In this document: positions 34,205-46,903 of the stretch, piece after piece | Layout: every line of letters starts with the position of its first letter | Position numbering within the stretch: position 1 is the first letter of the stretch | Assembly (NCBI GenBank): GCA_001414345.1 | Contig: LLCB01000019.1 | Span: forward strand, 1 to 64,000 | Length of the DNA: 64,000 nt | Reading direction: 5' to 3' | From: Hymenoscyphus infarciens | Taxonomy: Eukaryota; Ascomycota; Leotiomycetes; Helotiales; Helotiaceae | Notes under the pieces: model-generated | What the model was told of the DNA's origin: nothing | The model's database searches: none | What the model saw: the letters and a program-made list of their open reading frames with translations, nothing else | Translations under genes and position numbers: made by a program

Positions 34205-34870
34205 GTACCCCCAGAGCCCGTACGTATGTTGGTCAACGGCCCTGTCGCTGCTAGCTCCCCGCTGATTTGATTTGCGCATAGCGGCATATCGCTGGTACTC
34301 ACTTTTCCAGTGCCTGCTTGCCTCGAGATCTCGAAATTGACTGCCACTGCCATTGCCACCACCACCACCACCACCACCACCTCCACCTCCACGGCTAGAG
34401 TCACGGCTAGAGTTAGAGTACCTGACTGCGGCCAACTCCACCTGCACTACCTACTCCCCACCAAGCCGAACCATCTACTCGTATACTTCACCACCAAAAT
34501 TCTACCTACCGCACTTATTCACCCAAGCACCAAGCACACCACACCACACCACCTTAAACCCCCAACCAACCCATACCCAACCCACCTCTGACGATTACGA
34601 CCCTTCACCCTCGCTCGCCCTCGACATTCTTAAAATAAAATAATAATAAAAAAACAACGCTGGTAAAAACCTGCATTAGCCTCACCCCCCTCTCTCTCTA
34701 CCCACCCCCGGAACCTGTCCTCATTTGGATGGTGCATTTGCGAAAAGAAGGCGTTTGCTCAAGAGGATCTCCGCTCCACTCTGCATCACTGCGTGTCTAC
34801 GTGTCGTCCAAGGAATTTTCAGAAAAGCCACATTGAAGCTCTGCATCTTCCCGAATAATAAATAGTCGAG
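31931..34870. other. 2.9 kb gene-free region rich in simple repeats, upstream of HAP3
   Basis: Mixed frames (for instance 33021-33608, minus, 195 codons) are low-complexity and domain-free, so I reject them. Simple repeats cluster here: GTTGAT-type units (33493-33540), GAGCCA units (about 33890-33930), ACCAT units (about 33988-34020), GCATAT units (34040-34070), TGCT units (34175-34205) and CCA units (34345-34390). The stretch likely includes the HAP3 promoter and a long leader. Confidence 0.5.
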
Positions 34871-35956
34871 ATGTCTGCAGACTCAGGAAGTCCCCCGAAG
34901 GAAGATGCTGTGGCATCACCCGAAAACGACCAGATGAATGATCCAAGTGACCCACACGCTGGAGGCCTTGGCTACGAGTTCGAGGTTAAGGAACAAGATA
35001 GGTGGCTCCCAATAGCAAATGGTCAGTGAATCCTCCCTCTCTCTGATTTGCGCACCGCGATATTCTCCGTGTTGGCGACGCTCACGAGTGGAATCGCTTC
35101 CATTATCGTACGTACATCGAGACGACTTGCACGCATGTCATACACTTCGGCCACTCCCTGAATACCCGGCGCAAACGCTGGAGATCTCGTTGTGTCACTG
35201 TCGTTACACGTCCTATCATGTCCCACGAATCTCCGTCGCCTTCGCCGTCCCCCTCGTCGTCCCCAAGGGAACCTCGACGAGGTGGGAAACACGATGGTCA
35301 TCCAGACGCTAACATTCGTAACTTTGCTCCAGTTGCTCGCATTATGAAGACCGCCCTCCCCGACAATGCAAAGATCGCAAAGGAAGCCAAAGAGTGCATG
35401 CAAGAGTGCGTCAGCGAGTTCATCTCGTTCATCACAAGCGAGGGTATGTCTCATTACAACAGTGCAAGTTCCGCTGTTTGCATTTCTGCTAACAATCTTA
35501 TTATAGCATCCGAAAAGTGCCACCAAGAGAAGCGCAAGACGGTCAATGGCGAAGACATTTTGTTTGCTATGACCTCACTGGGTTTCGAGAACTACGCGGA
35601 AGCCTTGAAGATTTACTTGTCCAAGTACCGAGAAGTAAGTTATTGTTCGACGTTGGAATGACGAGGTTCCTGTCGTAAGTTGATGGCGAATCAGAACTGA
35701 CCAATGCAAATAGACACAATCGACCAGAGGCGAGAATCGACCCGGCAGCCAAGGATACGGAGCCGCTGGCGCATCAGGCGGGGCCGCAAATGCAACCTCG
35801 TCAACCACCTTCCCTGGCGGCGCTGAAGGAAACAACAACATTCTCGGTGGTCAACAACCAGCAGCTGGTGAACACGAGGCCGCTTTCCATGGAAGTTTGT
35901 ATGGCGGTCAGGTGTCAAGTGGACATAATGGTGCGACTGGTGGAGATGGTTATTAG
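34871..35956 (+). CDS. HAP3: CCAAT-binding factor subunit HAP3 / NF-YB
   Basis: Four exons (34871-35021, 35333-35443, 35507-35634, 35714-35956) give 210 residues; intron 1 is 311 nt. The histone-fold core begins [18 protein letters not shown] and continues [40 protein letters not shown] and [20 protein letters not shown]. These are diagnostic for NF-YB/HAP3, including the cysteines within the fold used for redox control in fungi (residues about 73-96). A Gly/Ser/Ala-rich tail ends in GGDGY. The protein pairs with HAP5 (NF-YC) and binds CCAAT with HAP2, controlling respiration, iron and secondary-metabolite genes. The sequence also stays open in-frame for part of introns 1-3, which can mislead ORF callers. 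Confidence 0.95.
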
Positions 35957-36795
35957 AAAGTTTTGGGTATCCAAATGAGCGAACCTAAGCTGGCGCATAC
36001 GGTGGTGTTACGGTGATTGTGACAACGACGGGTGGGATGGATAATGGGGTTTTTGCTTTTCTTGGAGTGTATTGAGTACCGTGGCAAAGATACCAGAATG
36101 GACTGTGAGGGAATGGAGGGATGGATGGGAACATTGGTTGCGATATCTGACGGGCTGTACATGGAGCAATTGGGGTCAAAAGTACAGATGGGTGCCTTTT
36201 GCTCATTCTTTAGATTTGCCTACACTTTTGGTGAGCAGTGTCTCATTTGAGTCCAGGAGCGCTCTAGGTCTGGCTTGGTCAATGGAGCTTAAGAAAAGAT
36301 GTAGGATAAACAGTCCTCTGGTAAAAGATGTCAATGTAATAATATCCGAGATTTCTCGAAGTTGTGAATCCTTTTATTTGTGGTTGTATTGTGGTTAGTT
36401 GTACTGCTAAAGCTTTCCGACATGGAAAAACAAACATTTAGATCAAACGCAGCTAGATGTTCTGGGATAAAAATATTTTGGTGTGAAGCTTTTCTCTCTA
36501 TAAAGACCTACAACAGCTATAGGTTGGTTCCAGAAACCAAAGAAGGTTTGTCTTACCTCGTCATTGGTGAATTGAATTTGGTGGGGTAAAATAGCGCCAC
36601 GTGACTACTCCACAGCAAGGGCTCCAGCGAATTTTCCAAACTATTTTTGTAGAGGCTCGCACGAGCAATTGACCATAATCTCCAAATCGACTCTGCAACA
36701 CCAACCTTATCGCCGGATACGGACATTACGTAGAGAATATCAGACACATGATAGTAGTCAATTCTTCTTGAGCTAGCGATAATTCGCGTCTCATC
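35957..36795. other. Intergenic region between HAP3 and RRN3
   Basis: 3' flank of HAP3 and promoter of RRN3. Only short domain-free frames. A pyrimidine/purine mix without repeats. Confidence 0.5.
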
Positions 36796-38902
36796 ATGTC
36801 CTCCCTGCACTCTCAATTCCGGGCTCAGGCCCCCGCCACAGCCTCCAAACCCGCCAAATCAGTCATTCGTCCAACAAACACAGTTAAACGCAAGATCGAT
36901 AATACTGACTTTGATGAAGACCTGCTCCCTGCCGACTCGAACCCGACCAAGAAGCCTCGAGTCACCTTTAACCCAGATGTCGAGAAGCGCGAGATCGTCG
37001 AGTACGCCGCCAAAGGGAGAAGCCTCGACACGATACGCGCAGAGATTCGGAAGGCGCTTGAGGGTCATGCAAAGGGCGATATCGAGGGTTATGGTACAGT
37101 CAGAGCGGTATTCTCCACAAAGCGAGAGTACGATGACGATGAGGAGGATGATGAGCTGGAGGATGAGGACGAGGTAGAAAAGCGGTTGGAGATTCGGACT
37201 TATGTGATTGCGCTCACTGGCTACGCATCGCATCTGGACAAATCATGCTCAACACTGGTAAACGATATATTGCACTGCGAATGGATGGGTAGAGACGAGG
37301 GGTTCATCAAGGCATACATTCATTTCCTTGGTAGTTTGGCCAGTGCACAGGGTGCTTATGTGGGGAAGATCCTCGAAATGCTCGTCGGGTATTTTGCTGG
37401 CGGTATGTCTCTCCTGTTGGTGTTACGCCTGATGAGCATGTCTGATTCTTTTAATAGTCCGATTTTCCAGCGGCCGTCTTCCGGGTTATCCTGACGTAAA
37501 GCGAGATCAACTGTCTGCGAGGGTTCACTCTGCGCTCAAATACCTTCTTCGACTCATCCCATCTGCAAGTGGCATCCTCTCCCCGATCTTGTCCAAGAAA
37601 TTTCCCGACTCCGAAGAATCCAAAAAGGCCCACGTCAATTATGTTCAGAACCTGTTCCGCTTGATGGAATTTGCACCAGAGCTGAAGTCTGACATTTTTG
37701 CTCTCGTCACGGAGAAGCTTGTCGATATCGACGTGCAGATGCAGGTGCGGCTAGACGAGGAAGATGAAATTGCCACTGCAGTTATGAAAGCAATCACAAT
37801 GAGTGGAAAAGCCGCAATCGAAGCTGGAGGCGACGATACCGATAGTGATGGAGATTCTGTCTCGAGCGATGACGATGATAACAGCGACTCGAAACGAATC
37901 CAACAGGCTCAGTCCCATGTCGAAAAAATGGACGCCATGCTTGATATACTCTTCACGATGTACGACACTTACTTTCTAGATAATCCAATCAGTGACCAAG
38001 CAGTTTCAACATTTGAGATGCTACTATCGCATTTCGCCAACATCATCCTACCAACCTGTCAATCTCGGCATACACAATTCCTCCTTTTCCACTTTGCACA
38101 ACGGCATACTCATCTTGTCGACCAATTTGCCGGTACATGTGTCCAACTAGCTTTCGAATCAGGCCGGCCTGCGGTTCTCCGAAATTCTGCAGCAGCTTAT
38201 CTTGCTAGCTTTGTTTCACGAGGCAAACAAGTAGAAGACCACGTCGTGGTGACCGTGTTTGAGCTCATCGGAAGCCATTTGGAGCGCATACGAGTCGAGA
38301 ACGAGCGTACGTGTCGTGGTCCTGATCTCAAGCGGTACGGTACTTTCTACGCCATGACGCAAGCTCTCTTGTACATATTCTGCTTCAGATGGCGGGACCT
38401 ACTTCTCAATGACATTGACGAAGACGATCCAGATGCATTCCTCAATAATGAGGAACTGAAATGGATGCCCGGAATCAAGGACATTCTTTCCCGTGTCATA
38501 AACTCCGCACTCAATCCCCTCAAAGTCTGCTCCCAACCTATTGTTCTTGAATTCGCCAAGATTGCGCGTCACCTTGGATTCATGTATGTCTACTCAATTT
38601 TGGAGACCAACAGGCGGATCCGTTTGAGTCAGTTTGCTCTTGGTGCTGGGAGTGGTGCTTTGCGAGATGTTGGAAGTGCGAGCAATGAGAGCTGGCATCA
38701 ATTGGAGGCACACTTTCCTTTTGATCCTTACGTGCTTCCCAAGAGTAGACGCTGGGTTGATGGGGATTATCGCCAATGGCAAAGTATTCCTGGATTGGAG
38801 CCGGAAGAAGAGAGCGATAGCGATGATGATTCCGGTGACGAGGAAGAGGCAAAGATTGTTGCTAAGGACGACGATACATCGACGGATGACGATAATGCAT
38901 AG
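36796..38902 (+). CDS. RRN3: RNA polymerase I initiation factor RRN3 (TIF-IA)
   Basis: Two exons (36796-37402, 37458-38902) give 683 residues with a 55 nt GT-AG intron. Conserved blocks include KPRVTFNPDVEKREIVEYAA, HLDKSCSTLVNDILHCEWMG, then VRFSSGRLPGYPDVKRDQLS, RLMEFAPELKSDIFALVTEK and RHTQFLLFHFAQRHTHLVDQ, in the order seen in Rrn3. An acidic stretch lies near residues 113-130, a second at about 350-365, and a third acidic tail closes the protein; acidic insertions are usual for the family. Rrn3 binds the Rpa43/Rpa14 stalk of polymerase I and recruits it to rDNA promoters in the nucleolus; it is a target of TOR-dependent phosphorylation. Confidence 0.94.
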
Positions 38903-41811
38903 AGAAATTTGAGCGATTATTTGGCGTTCTTTGGCGTTTTTGGGGGCTGGGTTGGACTGGACTGGTCTGAATTTGGAGTTTTACTGGAAATTCCTTTTTA
39001 CACGCGACTGGTAGTGCGGGGAGGGGAATGGGAGGGAGGCGGAGACAACAAAGGAGATTGGGCGACAACATTTGATTTACATGAGCATTTGCATTGGCAA
39101 TAAAAAGTATGGGGCGCTGAGGATAGATGTCTACATGTTTACATATGGCATTGGAGGCGTTGTTTTCCCCCTTTTCATTAGAGCGAGAGCGTTTGGGGTG
39201 GAAAATATTGGCCGACTTTTCACACGGTTTTCGTGGTATCAAGCGAGGGAGTGAAAAGGAAAAATGTTGGTGTTCGACAAGCTCATCGATGATACTAGTA
39301 GATAGATGATAGTAGCAAAGTCATTTTACTAGTGAAAAAAAAAAAAATAAGAAAACTATTTATATATTTCAATTTCGATTGGTCTTTGTTGTCTTGTGTT
39401 TCTTCCGCAGGGGTGTGATGAGCGAGTAGGTTAGTTGTAAGCGGGGAATAAGCTACCAAAGAGAAAGCCATCTAGCATGATGTTTAGGAGCCAAGAGTTG
39501 AAATCCTTCTTCTCCACAAAATGGAAAAGGAATTTAGTAGCTACTATACTTTGTCCCACATAAGTCATGAATTAGGAGGTAATGTTTTCCCCTATCCACT
39601 GTCAATTTACTTCGTCTTCCTCACCTGCTTTTAATAATGAATAACTAAGCGGCATAATGATATATAGCACCTAACGGAAAACTATCACTTGAGCACAACC
39701 TCGCTTATATACCAACCTCCTTTTCGCGCGTGGAAAGGTAAAGAATCTCTTCTTCCTGGCGTCAATAGGTAGGTAACTACGGGTAACTAGGTTGGGTAAC
39801 TTGGGTTAGCTAAAAGGAACGCCTTGAGTGAGTAAGTCTTACACGCGCCCTTAAAAATAGGAGGGGCGCTGCATTAGAAAGACGGCCCAGAACGAGCGGG
39901 AAAGAAAGGAGGAAAGAAAGAAAGAGAGAAAGAAATAAAGAAAGAAAGAAAGAAAGAAAGAAAGAGAGACCACGAGAGTGTCAAGTGTTAAGAGGTGCGC
40001 TGTGCGTGCCGACGTTGCATAGGGTAGAAGAGATGCTTTATTGAATTTTCTCGCTTCTCTAGGGAGGTAGAGTACCTACCTACTCTTCTTCTTCTACTTA
40101 TTTGTTTCAACCTACTTCTTGGCTTAAGGTTTTCCTTCGAGGGGTCACGGGTGTGAGTTTATAGAATAGAAATGGGGAAGGTGTTCTAGGATACTGTTTT
40201 TTTATCGTTGAGGTATCTATTTGGTTCTTCTAGTTATTGATCTTTCGATATGGCACCGCTAACCATGTTTTGTGTGGCTTTTTTTCCTTTTGATAGTAAT
40301 GGTTACCGAGGTCCTAGATGATATTCTTTTGAATAAATGGTGTTGAGATTCTTTTATGGGGTTTTCGTGTGTGTCCGACCGATGGACTGATAGTTGTAGT
40401 GAAGCCTTGAGGTGGATTGTCTCGTGGAGAGCCTTGTGAATACCTAGCCTTGTGTTGATAATATAATGTAGATAGAGCAGTTGACAAAGGAGATCCGCAA
40501 GTTGGCAGAGGGGTTAGATCCAAGGGCAGGCAGGGCGCGTTAGGCCTTGAAACGTTTTAGCCCCACGTTTCATAGAAGGGGTTTACTTCTTTTGTATATA
40601 GCTTTTAGCTCGATTTCTATAGAAATGTAACTAGGGTACTTACGTTCTAAATCGTAACACGGTTTAAATGTAAATCGAGGTTGTTTTTTTTTCGTATCTT
40701 TCCGAGAGTCTATGATAATTGAGAGAAAGCCATATGGTTAACCAAAATTCGAATATACTCGCGCAAACTAGTATCCATTTACGTTGCGTAAAGCGCGAAA
40801 AGTTAGGAGAGGTGAGATTTCATACAATAAAATAAAAAGGAATTTTTGGATTCAGAGATAGAGCGTCACTAGCGCGAGTATCTAGAGATACTTTTCCACG
40901 ATAAAACTTGACGCCTGCACCTCCTCAGACAGCCGTTGAGAATTGTCAAACCCGAGATAATGCTAGCCTAGGCGCTCATCATATGACTCCCCCTCTAATT
41001 GTAAATTGTGAGAACTGGATCGATGAGAGTGTTACCTGGGCTCCCTACCTACGGTACTAACGACTTTGGAATTCTTGAATTAGACGTCGTGTCGAGTAGT
41101 GTAGCATTGACGATTCCCCTAGGCTGGACAGATGCTGCTCCTTCCTCATGACCATTACTACCTAGCACACCGGAGGGAAAAGAGAGAGTTTTGCTGTGGG
41201 AAGCGGGGTTGTGTAAGGAGATTGGAGATTATTCCAACGTGAGAGAACTACTCACACTGCTCGAAATCAGATTCCAGGTAACAAAAGAAGAATCAGCAAT
41301 ATCAACGCTGAAAAGGACAACGATATTTGGAATATGTTAGCATGCTAAAGTGCAGAGAAGAAGCCAAGTATAATCTTCCTACTACGAATCTGGTTATCCT
41401 AGCTCCTGAGGGACAATCAAAGCGGCAGTAAATAGTTATCTCGTTCGTTCGACGTTCTCTCGTTGTGAGAGTTGGAATAACGAGAGAGGTAGGCAGACAC
41501 GAACCTGAAGTTTTACTGTCCATCGCGAGCCTGGATAGTAATCCATCAAGCGCGAGAGAAAATTCTCCGTAACCTTGCGACTGTCGTAGGTAAGTTGTCA
41601 AGCTCAAGTACACCAGTGAGGAAAGCGATCAGCCACAGCCACAGCTCGCGCACCGCCACACCACCCCTTCTCTTGGCGTTAACCTCCACCCCTGCAGTAG
41701 CCTCGCAATCCATCAAGCTTCGTGGCCTCACAACACCAAAGCTCCCCATCACCAAACTCCAAAGCTCCCACCAACCCACGACTCAATTCCTCCCTCTGAA
41801 CTCCTTTCACA
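38903..41811. other. 2.9 kb gene-free region
   Basis: No domain-bearing frame on either strand. It holds a GAAA microsatellite (about 39900-39968), a 14 bp palindrome atttctatagaaat near 40613-40626, and T-rich tracts. A serine-rich frame at 41595-41993 (+) overlaps the OST2 start in another phase and is taken as chance. Confidence 0.45.
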
Positions 41812-42446
41812 ATGGCGCCCAAACGCACCCCCGCCCGCGAAACCACCCCCGCAGCCCAAAATGTGGTCATCTCCACCCCAGCCTCAACGCATACACCATC
41901 CAAAAAGTCCGCGAACCAATCACCCGCCGAGATCGCAGTGGGAATATGGGAGAAATATCTAGATACCACACCGCAGAGGACGAAGCTGATTGATGTGTTT
42001 ATGAGCTTCTTGGTTGTGGTTGGGGTGTTGCAGTTTGTGTATTGTGTTATTGCTGGGAATTATGTATGTATACCCCAACTTGGATGGGGAATGGGATGGA
42101 GAAGAGGATTGGAGGATAGGATGCTAATTTTTGGGATAGCCATTCAATGCTTTTCTTTCGGGGTTCTCTGCCACGGTTGGGCAGTTCGTTTTGACGGGTA
42201 AGTTATATTGGAATGATGGGAGTTGAATCAAAGGGATAACTGGCTAATGAATGGATAGCCTCTCTACGGATACAAACGAATGTTGAGAATAAGGCAGAGT
42301 TTAGCTCGGTTTCTCCTGAGAGGTATGGATACACCCCAATCATTGCACACGAGGGAATATAAACTAATGGTATATACAGGGCATTCGCGGATTACGTATT
42401 CGGCAGCTTGATCTTACACTTCTTCTGCGTCAACTTCATCAACTAA
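41812..42446 (+). CDS. OST2: Oligosaccharyltransferase subunit OST2 / DAD1
   Basis: Four exons (41812-42063, 42140-42197, 42259-42322, 42380-42446) give 146 residues with all introns GT-AG. A Thr/Pro/Ser-rich N-terminus (about 45 residues) precedes the DAD1 core: FMSFLVVVGVLQFVYCVIAG, NYPFNAFLSGFSATVGQFVL, TASLRIQTNVENKAEFSSVS and the C-terminal FGSLILHFFCVNFIN. Three membrane helices and the conserved NPFNAFL-like and SLR.Q.N blocks identify it. It is an integral part of the ER oligosaccharyltransferase that N-glycosylates nascent chains. Convergent with the GRASP gene, 210 bp between stops. Confidence 0.94.
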
Positions 42447-42656
42447 AATATCATATCTGTACACGAACAAAAACTTGGGATCGCTTGCTTGGAATTTGGC
42501 GAGAAAGGTGTTATTCTCTTTGGCAAATCATTTGTAGGAATAAGAACAAAAAGCTCTATGGAAGCAAGATGAAGGTCCGGACCGAGCAGTAGTTGATGTG
42601 GTTCCTCTTCTACGGGTCTGCGAAATGGAAAGAAATTCAATTGGAGCAAATTGGTA

Positions 42657-43818
42657 TCAGTCTACACTCCCATCCACACTTTCTGCCACCGTACTCTCTG
42701 CCTTCGAAGGACCACCCGGTGGAGCTCCAGCTTTTGGAGGTCCCCCGGCTTTAGGTGGTGGAGGGGCAGGTGTACTCTTTCGACTAGGCGCATGATCCAA
42801 TTCCCTACTCTTCGTCTCCCCCTCCATAAAGTAGTCATCTAAAGCACTTTTCCCCGGACTGTGACCATGTGTATGTTTCTTCTCTTTCTTCCTCGCTGGT
42901 ATCGTCCCAGATGTTGGTGGAGGAGCCAATTGCGCCGGAACCAAGAACTCTCCAGGCTCTGCAGCTGCGGCAGGCACGAAGAACTGACCATCTCCAGCTC
43001 CAGAAAGTGGTCTAATCTCCTCATTTGAGAAATGCGCATTCTCTGTATCGAAGAGAGTTTCTCCCGGTCCAGCGAGGGGTTCGCTCAAGGGCGCTGGTAA
43101 TCTGTGTAAAGCTCCGTATCCTAAAACACATCCTAATGCTCCCTCTCCACCCCAATCTCTGCTTGGGTGGATTGCGACTTCTCGGGTGACGTTGTATTCG
43201 TTGTTGTAGACGTATAACCGCAAAGGTCTACCGATGTGATCTTCTACTAATTCTCCCAGTCCTGCTTCCCCGTGTAATACGCCTTCGGGCGTTCCAAGGA
43301 TGTAATCGCTGTATGGGAGGAGACCTGCGAGATCTGCGGGGGAGTTGGCTGGAACGTCGAGGATGTGCCAGATGTTTGAGGCGGCGGAGAGGGAGGTCCA
43401 TTGCAGGGCGAGACCGAGGGTCGGCTGGTCTGCTGGGACGGGAATTTGGAGCGTGCGCGATCTTTGACCCTAGGAAATTGTAAATATACGCTTGAGGAGG
43501 GGAATGGGAGGATAGTAGTTACCTTTGCGCTCCAGATTCCGAGGGTTACGGTGCTGCCAGCGCAATTGCGGACTTCTTGAGCGAAGAGCGCTGGGTCGGA
43601 ATCATCCTGATTGTGTAAGTGTTTGGTAGTAAATTCTGGGGAGAAAACATTACAATCATTCGCCCATTGATCCCAATTATGAAGTCGAACCATGGTTCGA
43701 TATGGAGTTCCGCGGCCTTGTTACGTAGTACTTGGAATCCGAAATGGCCAAAGGTAGAGTTCTGGGTAGGAGCATCCGAGTCCAGCCGGGAGATGAATCG
43801 ATTGAGAGCGTTGAACAT
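42657..43818 (-). CDS. GRASP65/55 homologue (Golgi reassembly stacking protein, Grh1-like)
   Basis: Three exons (43818-43654, 43606-43523, 43469-42657) give 353 residues. Two PDZ-like GRASP domains are seen: the first with FGFQVLRNKAAELHIEPWFD and DFIIGINGRMI, the second with PTLGLALQWTSLSAASNIWH, ILDVPANSPADLAGLLPYSD and the YNVTREVAIHPSRDWGGEGA block followed by LGCVLGYGALHRLP, which is highly diagnostic. The C-terminus (about 215-353) is Pro/Ala/Gly-rich. The N-terminus is MFNALNRFISRL, with no Gly2 for myristoylation but an amphipathic helix, as in yeast Grh1. Roles in the family: early secretory pathway tethering and unconventional secretion. Confidence 0.93.
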
Positions 43819-44429
43819 GGTGAGTTATATCGGATTGTGCGTCCAAAAATTGAGAATTGTTGGACTTGCTGATGACAAGGAGAGAGAGTTGTTGATAGGT
43901 AGCTCTTCTGTAGCAATCTGGCGCTTCAGCCTCGTTGCAGGGATTCTGCGGCCCAAGCTTTACGTGGGATGAACAATTTTATTTAGAGAACCATCGACAA
44001 CTTCTCTTACGCTTTCAAGTCGAGAATAAAAGTTGTCGGTTTTTGAGGTCATCTTGTGAGTCTGTGGTCGGCTTTATTTATGAGGGTTTACTTGTAGCTC
44101 TTTTACTCATTGATCCATTAGAAAGTGGCAATATCAAAACAGACAACTCAAGGTTCGTCTTACCACTCATGTAACTTCTTTCTTACGACATCCCAGAACG
44201 CTCGAGGGCCGGGCTTGGCTGGCTTTTTGATACTGTCAACAAGTATTTCTCATAAACTCCCGTCACGACTTTGCAGCATACGATCGCTATTTGGGAAGTC
44301 ATTACCAGCCGATTTCCGTTCTCTTGTCAAGAGTGACAACGTATAGTCGCCAGCGGCGTTGGGACGTTTTCAATAGAAGGTCTTCATTCCCTACGAGCTT
44401 CGGTCACTCAGAAACCCCAAACGATCGAT
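43819..44429. other. Divergent promoter region of GRASP and TGS1 genes
   Basis: About 610 bp between the two ATGs of the divergent genes. Frames in it lack domains. Confidence 0.5.
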
Positions 44430-45323
44430 ATGGCGAAGAAAAACGGAAAACGAAAGAGAGGGCAAGAACCAGAGCCTGTGGCGGAACCCTACGAGGAGTA
44501 CTCACTCTCAACTTCTAACCTTGCATCCAATCCTTTCCCACTCACCGATGATTGTCACCACCACACACGACGTCAAGATGTTCCATGGGATATTCAAAAG
44601 TAAGTCCAGAATGAATCTTCAATATTGATCACAACTAAAGAGTGACTAGGTATTGGGCTCAGAGATATAGTATTTGGTCCGCATATGATTATGGTATTCA
44701 GATGACGGATGATGCTTGGTTTGGTGTCACACCTGAGCCCATTGCAAAGTTGGTCTCTTCTTCCTCATTTTGAAATTATCTAAACATATTCCAGTCAAGT
44801 AGCGGCTGATCTACAGAAATGCAAACCCTCCAAATCGGTTGTCATTGATATCTTCGCCGGGGCTGGTGGAAACGCCATTGCATTTGCACTTTCCGGACAT
44901 TGGGAAACCATCATTGCCATCGAGAAAGATCCTTCAGTTATAGCTTGCGCCCAGCATAACGCAACAATTTATGGGGTCGCCGACCGGATCACTTGGATCA
45001 ACGCTGATTGCTTCAATTATCTCTCTTCACCAGAATCCTCAATCGACACCTCAAAAACCGCAATATTTGCCTCCCCTCCCTGGGGTGGACCAGGCTACAC
45101 CTCAGATGAAATCTTCAACCTCAGCACCATGCTCCCCTACTCGGTCCAACAAATCCACCAAGCATGCAAAGGAATGGCTACCGCCCTCTTCCTCCCCCGA
45201 ACCAGTAACCTCAATCAAATTGCAAAACTGTCCAAAAACGACGAGAAATTCGACGTGGTACAGTATTGCATGGAAGGAGCGAGTAAAGCATTAGTGGCTT
45301 ACATCCCTGAGACAACCTCTTGA
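44430..45323 (+). CDS. TGS1: Trimethylguanosine synthase TGS1 (snRNA/snoRNA cap hypermethylase)
   Basis: Three exons (44430-44599, 44650-44748, 44795-45323) give 265 residues. After a basic N-terminus (MAKKNGKRKRGQ) come YWAQRYSIWSAYDYGIQMTD, DAWFGVTPEPIA, the SAM-binding motif VVIDIFAGAGGNAIAFAL, the acidic-ended IIAIEKDPSVIACAQHNATI and the active-site motif FASPPWGGPGY, whose Trp stacks on m7G. The length matches the short fungal Tgs1 rather than the long animal protein. It converts m7G caps of snRNA and snoRNA to m2,2,7G in the nucleolus. Confidence 0.94.
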
Positions 45324-46390
45324 TATCGGATGAATTAGAGGCCATAGATTGGTCATTGGGGACCCCGGAAGTGGAAAAGCGTTATCACGTTGCATTGCAG
45401 ATGAGGGGAAGCTTGCAGGTTGAGAAATCGTCGTGCCTGGGAGCCTGAGGAGTTTATACATCTTCCCCGCAAAAAGTAGTTTTGTTGCACATCGTGAGGA
45501 TATTCGCCTCAGGCAAACAGGTGTTTGGTTTGAGATGACCTGAGATAGGTTAGAGGGTGCATGAAACTTGTTTGTCCCTGCATTTGTGGGAATTTTGCGT
45601 AAGGAATTTTACTTGTGAATCGTGAAGTGAGTTTAAGCTTTGCTTTTTGTGTTATGCGAGGATGTTTATTGATCCTGCGGGATTTTGGGGGGAAGTTCGA
45701 ATCGAGTGGTCATGTTGGGTTGTCTTGGCATGTCTTTTACTATCTTGTTCTCTCACAATGTCAATTTCAGTTATACATCCATCCATCATGTTGGTATGAC
45801 TTCCACTAGATATCTTGAGGGCCAATTCAATTGTTGCGTTCATTCACGTTGCCTCATCGTCTGTTATATATCGTAAAATTATATGTCAAACAATATTATT
45901 CCAAAAGCCCTGAGACAATCATGTTGATTGCTCCACGAAAAGAGTATTAAATCGTTTCTTTTAAACATTTTATAGAAAAACGTTTTGAAAAATCTTCTCA
46001 GGGATACATTGAACGATGAAACAATCCCTTGCACCATACGGCAGGAAGGAGTCTTTCTTTCCCTATGAAGAACCTCTGAAGTCCTATTGGTCTGTTAGTT
46101 CGGAACGAGAAGGAGCCAGAGAAGAATTACAAACTATATTCATCACTAGATTCTCCTCGTCAATTTCTCACATCCAATCTTTTCCTATTCTTTATCCTCA
46201 CCTCCATTATTAGTGCTCCCAAACACATAGCGAAAAACCCTCCCCATCACTTTGTAAGTCTCTTAGCAGCACAACCGAAAGCCTTCTTCCTTTCTCCATA
46301 CCCATCATCCCCATCACCTACAGTACAGCCCGCAGAAGCCGGAATACCATCAGAATACAGATGTCACTTCAACTCACTCTCCTCAATACC
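45324..46390. other. Intergenic region
   Basis: Short domain-free frames only. Likely holds the 3' flanks of TGS1 (plus) and of the minus-strand secreted-protein gene. Confidence 0.45.
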
Positions 46391-46903
46391 TCAATACCCA
46401 CACTCAACAAACCAAATCCCAGGCTCCTTCCGAAGAATATCAAGGGGTCTACCATCCTTTAAATAAACAGTATAAATATTCCCCTCGGTGTTAAGCTTAG
46501 GATTCAACTGCTTTTGTGAGCCGTCGAGTCTTTGAGTATGATACGTTATGTGTTTTTGGAAGGTGTAGTCTGTGCTGAGGTGGTTTCTGTATGTTTTCTT
46601 GGTGGTGGTTCTTTTGAGATTGGTTTGGAGAGCCGGGGTACAGTAGAGTTGGGCTTCGGGGTAGGTTATATGGGGGTGGGATTTTGGTGAGGAGTTTTGT
46701 GATGGTTCTTTTGGCGATGGGCTGTTCGATGATGGGATTTTAGGCGCGGGGTAGTTGGATGTAGTGTATCGTTCTTGGTTGTAGATTGAGACGTCGCCGA
46801 GATGGCTGTGGAGGATTGACTTAGATTTCACAGAGTCAACGACGGGAACGGCTACCGAGAAGCTGACGAGGAAGCTAGGGATAGTGAGAGCAAAGAGGTA
46901 CAT
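46391..46903 (-). CDS. Hypothetical secreted protein
   Basis: A single-exon frame of 170 residues. It starts with a plausible signal peptide (MYLFALTIPSFLVSFSVAVP). The central part (about 50-80) is rich in Ser, Pro and Lys, and the C-terminus is YTVYLKDGRPLDILRKEPGI followed by WFVECGY. Only two cysteines. A long upstream stretch without competing frames and a normal codon pattern favour a real gene, but I recognise no family. It could be a lineage-specific extracellular protein. Confidence 0.5.
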   Translation of the reverse strand: MYLFALTIPSFLVSFSVAVPVVDSVKSKSILHSHLGDVSIYNQERYTTSNYPAPKIPSSNSPSPKEPSQNSSPKSHPHITYPEAQLYCTPALQTNLKRTTTKKTYRNHLSTDYTFQKHITYHTQRLDGSQKQLNPKLNTEGNIYTVYLKDGRPLDILRKEPGIWFVECGY

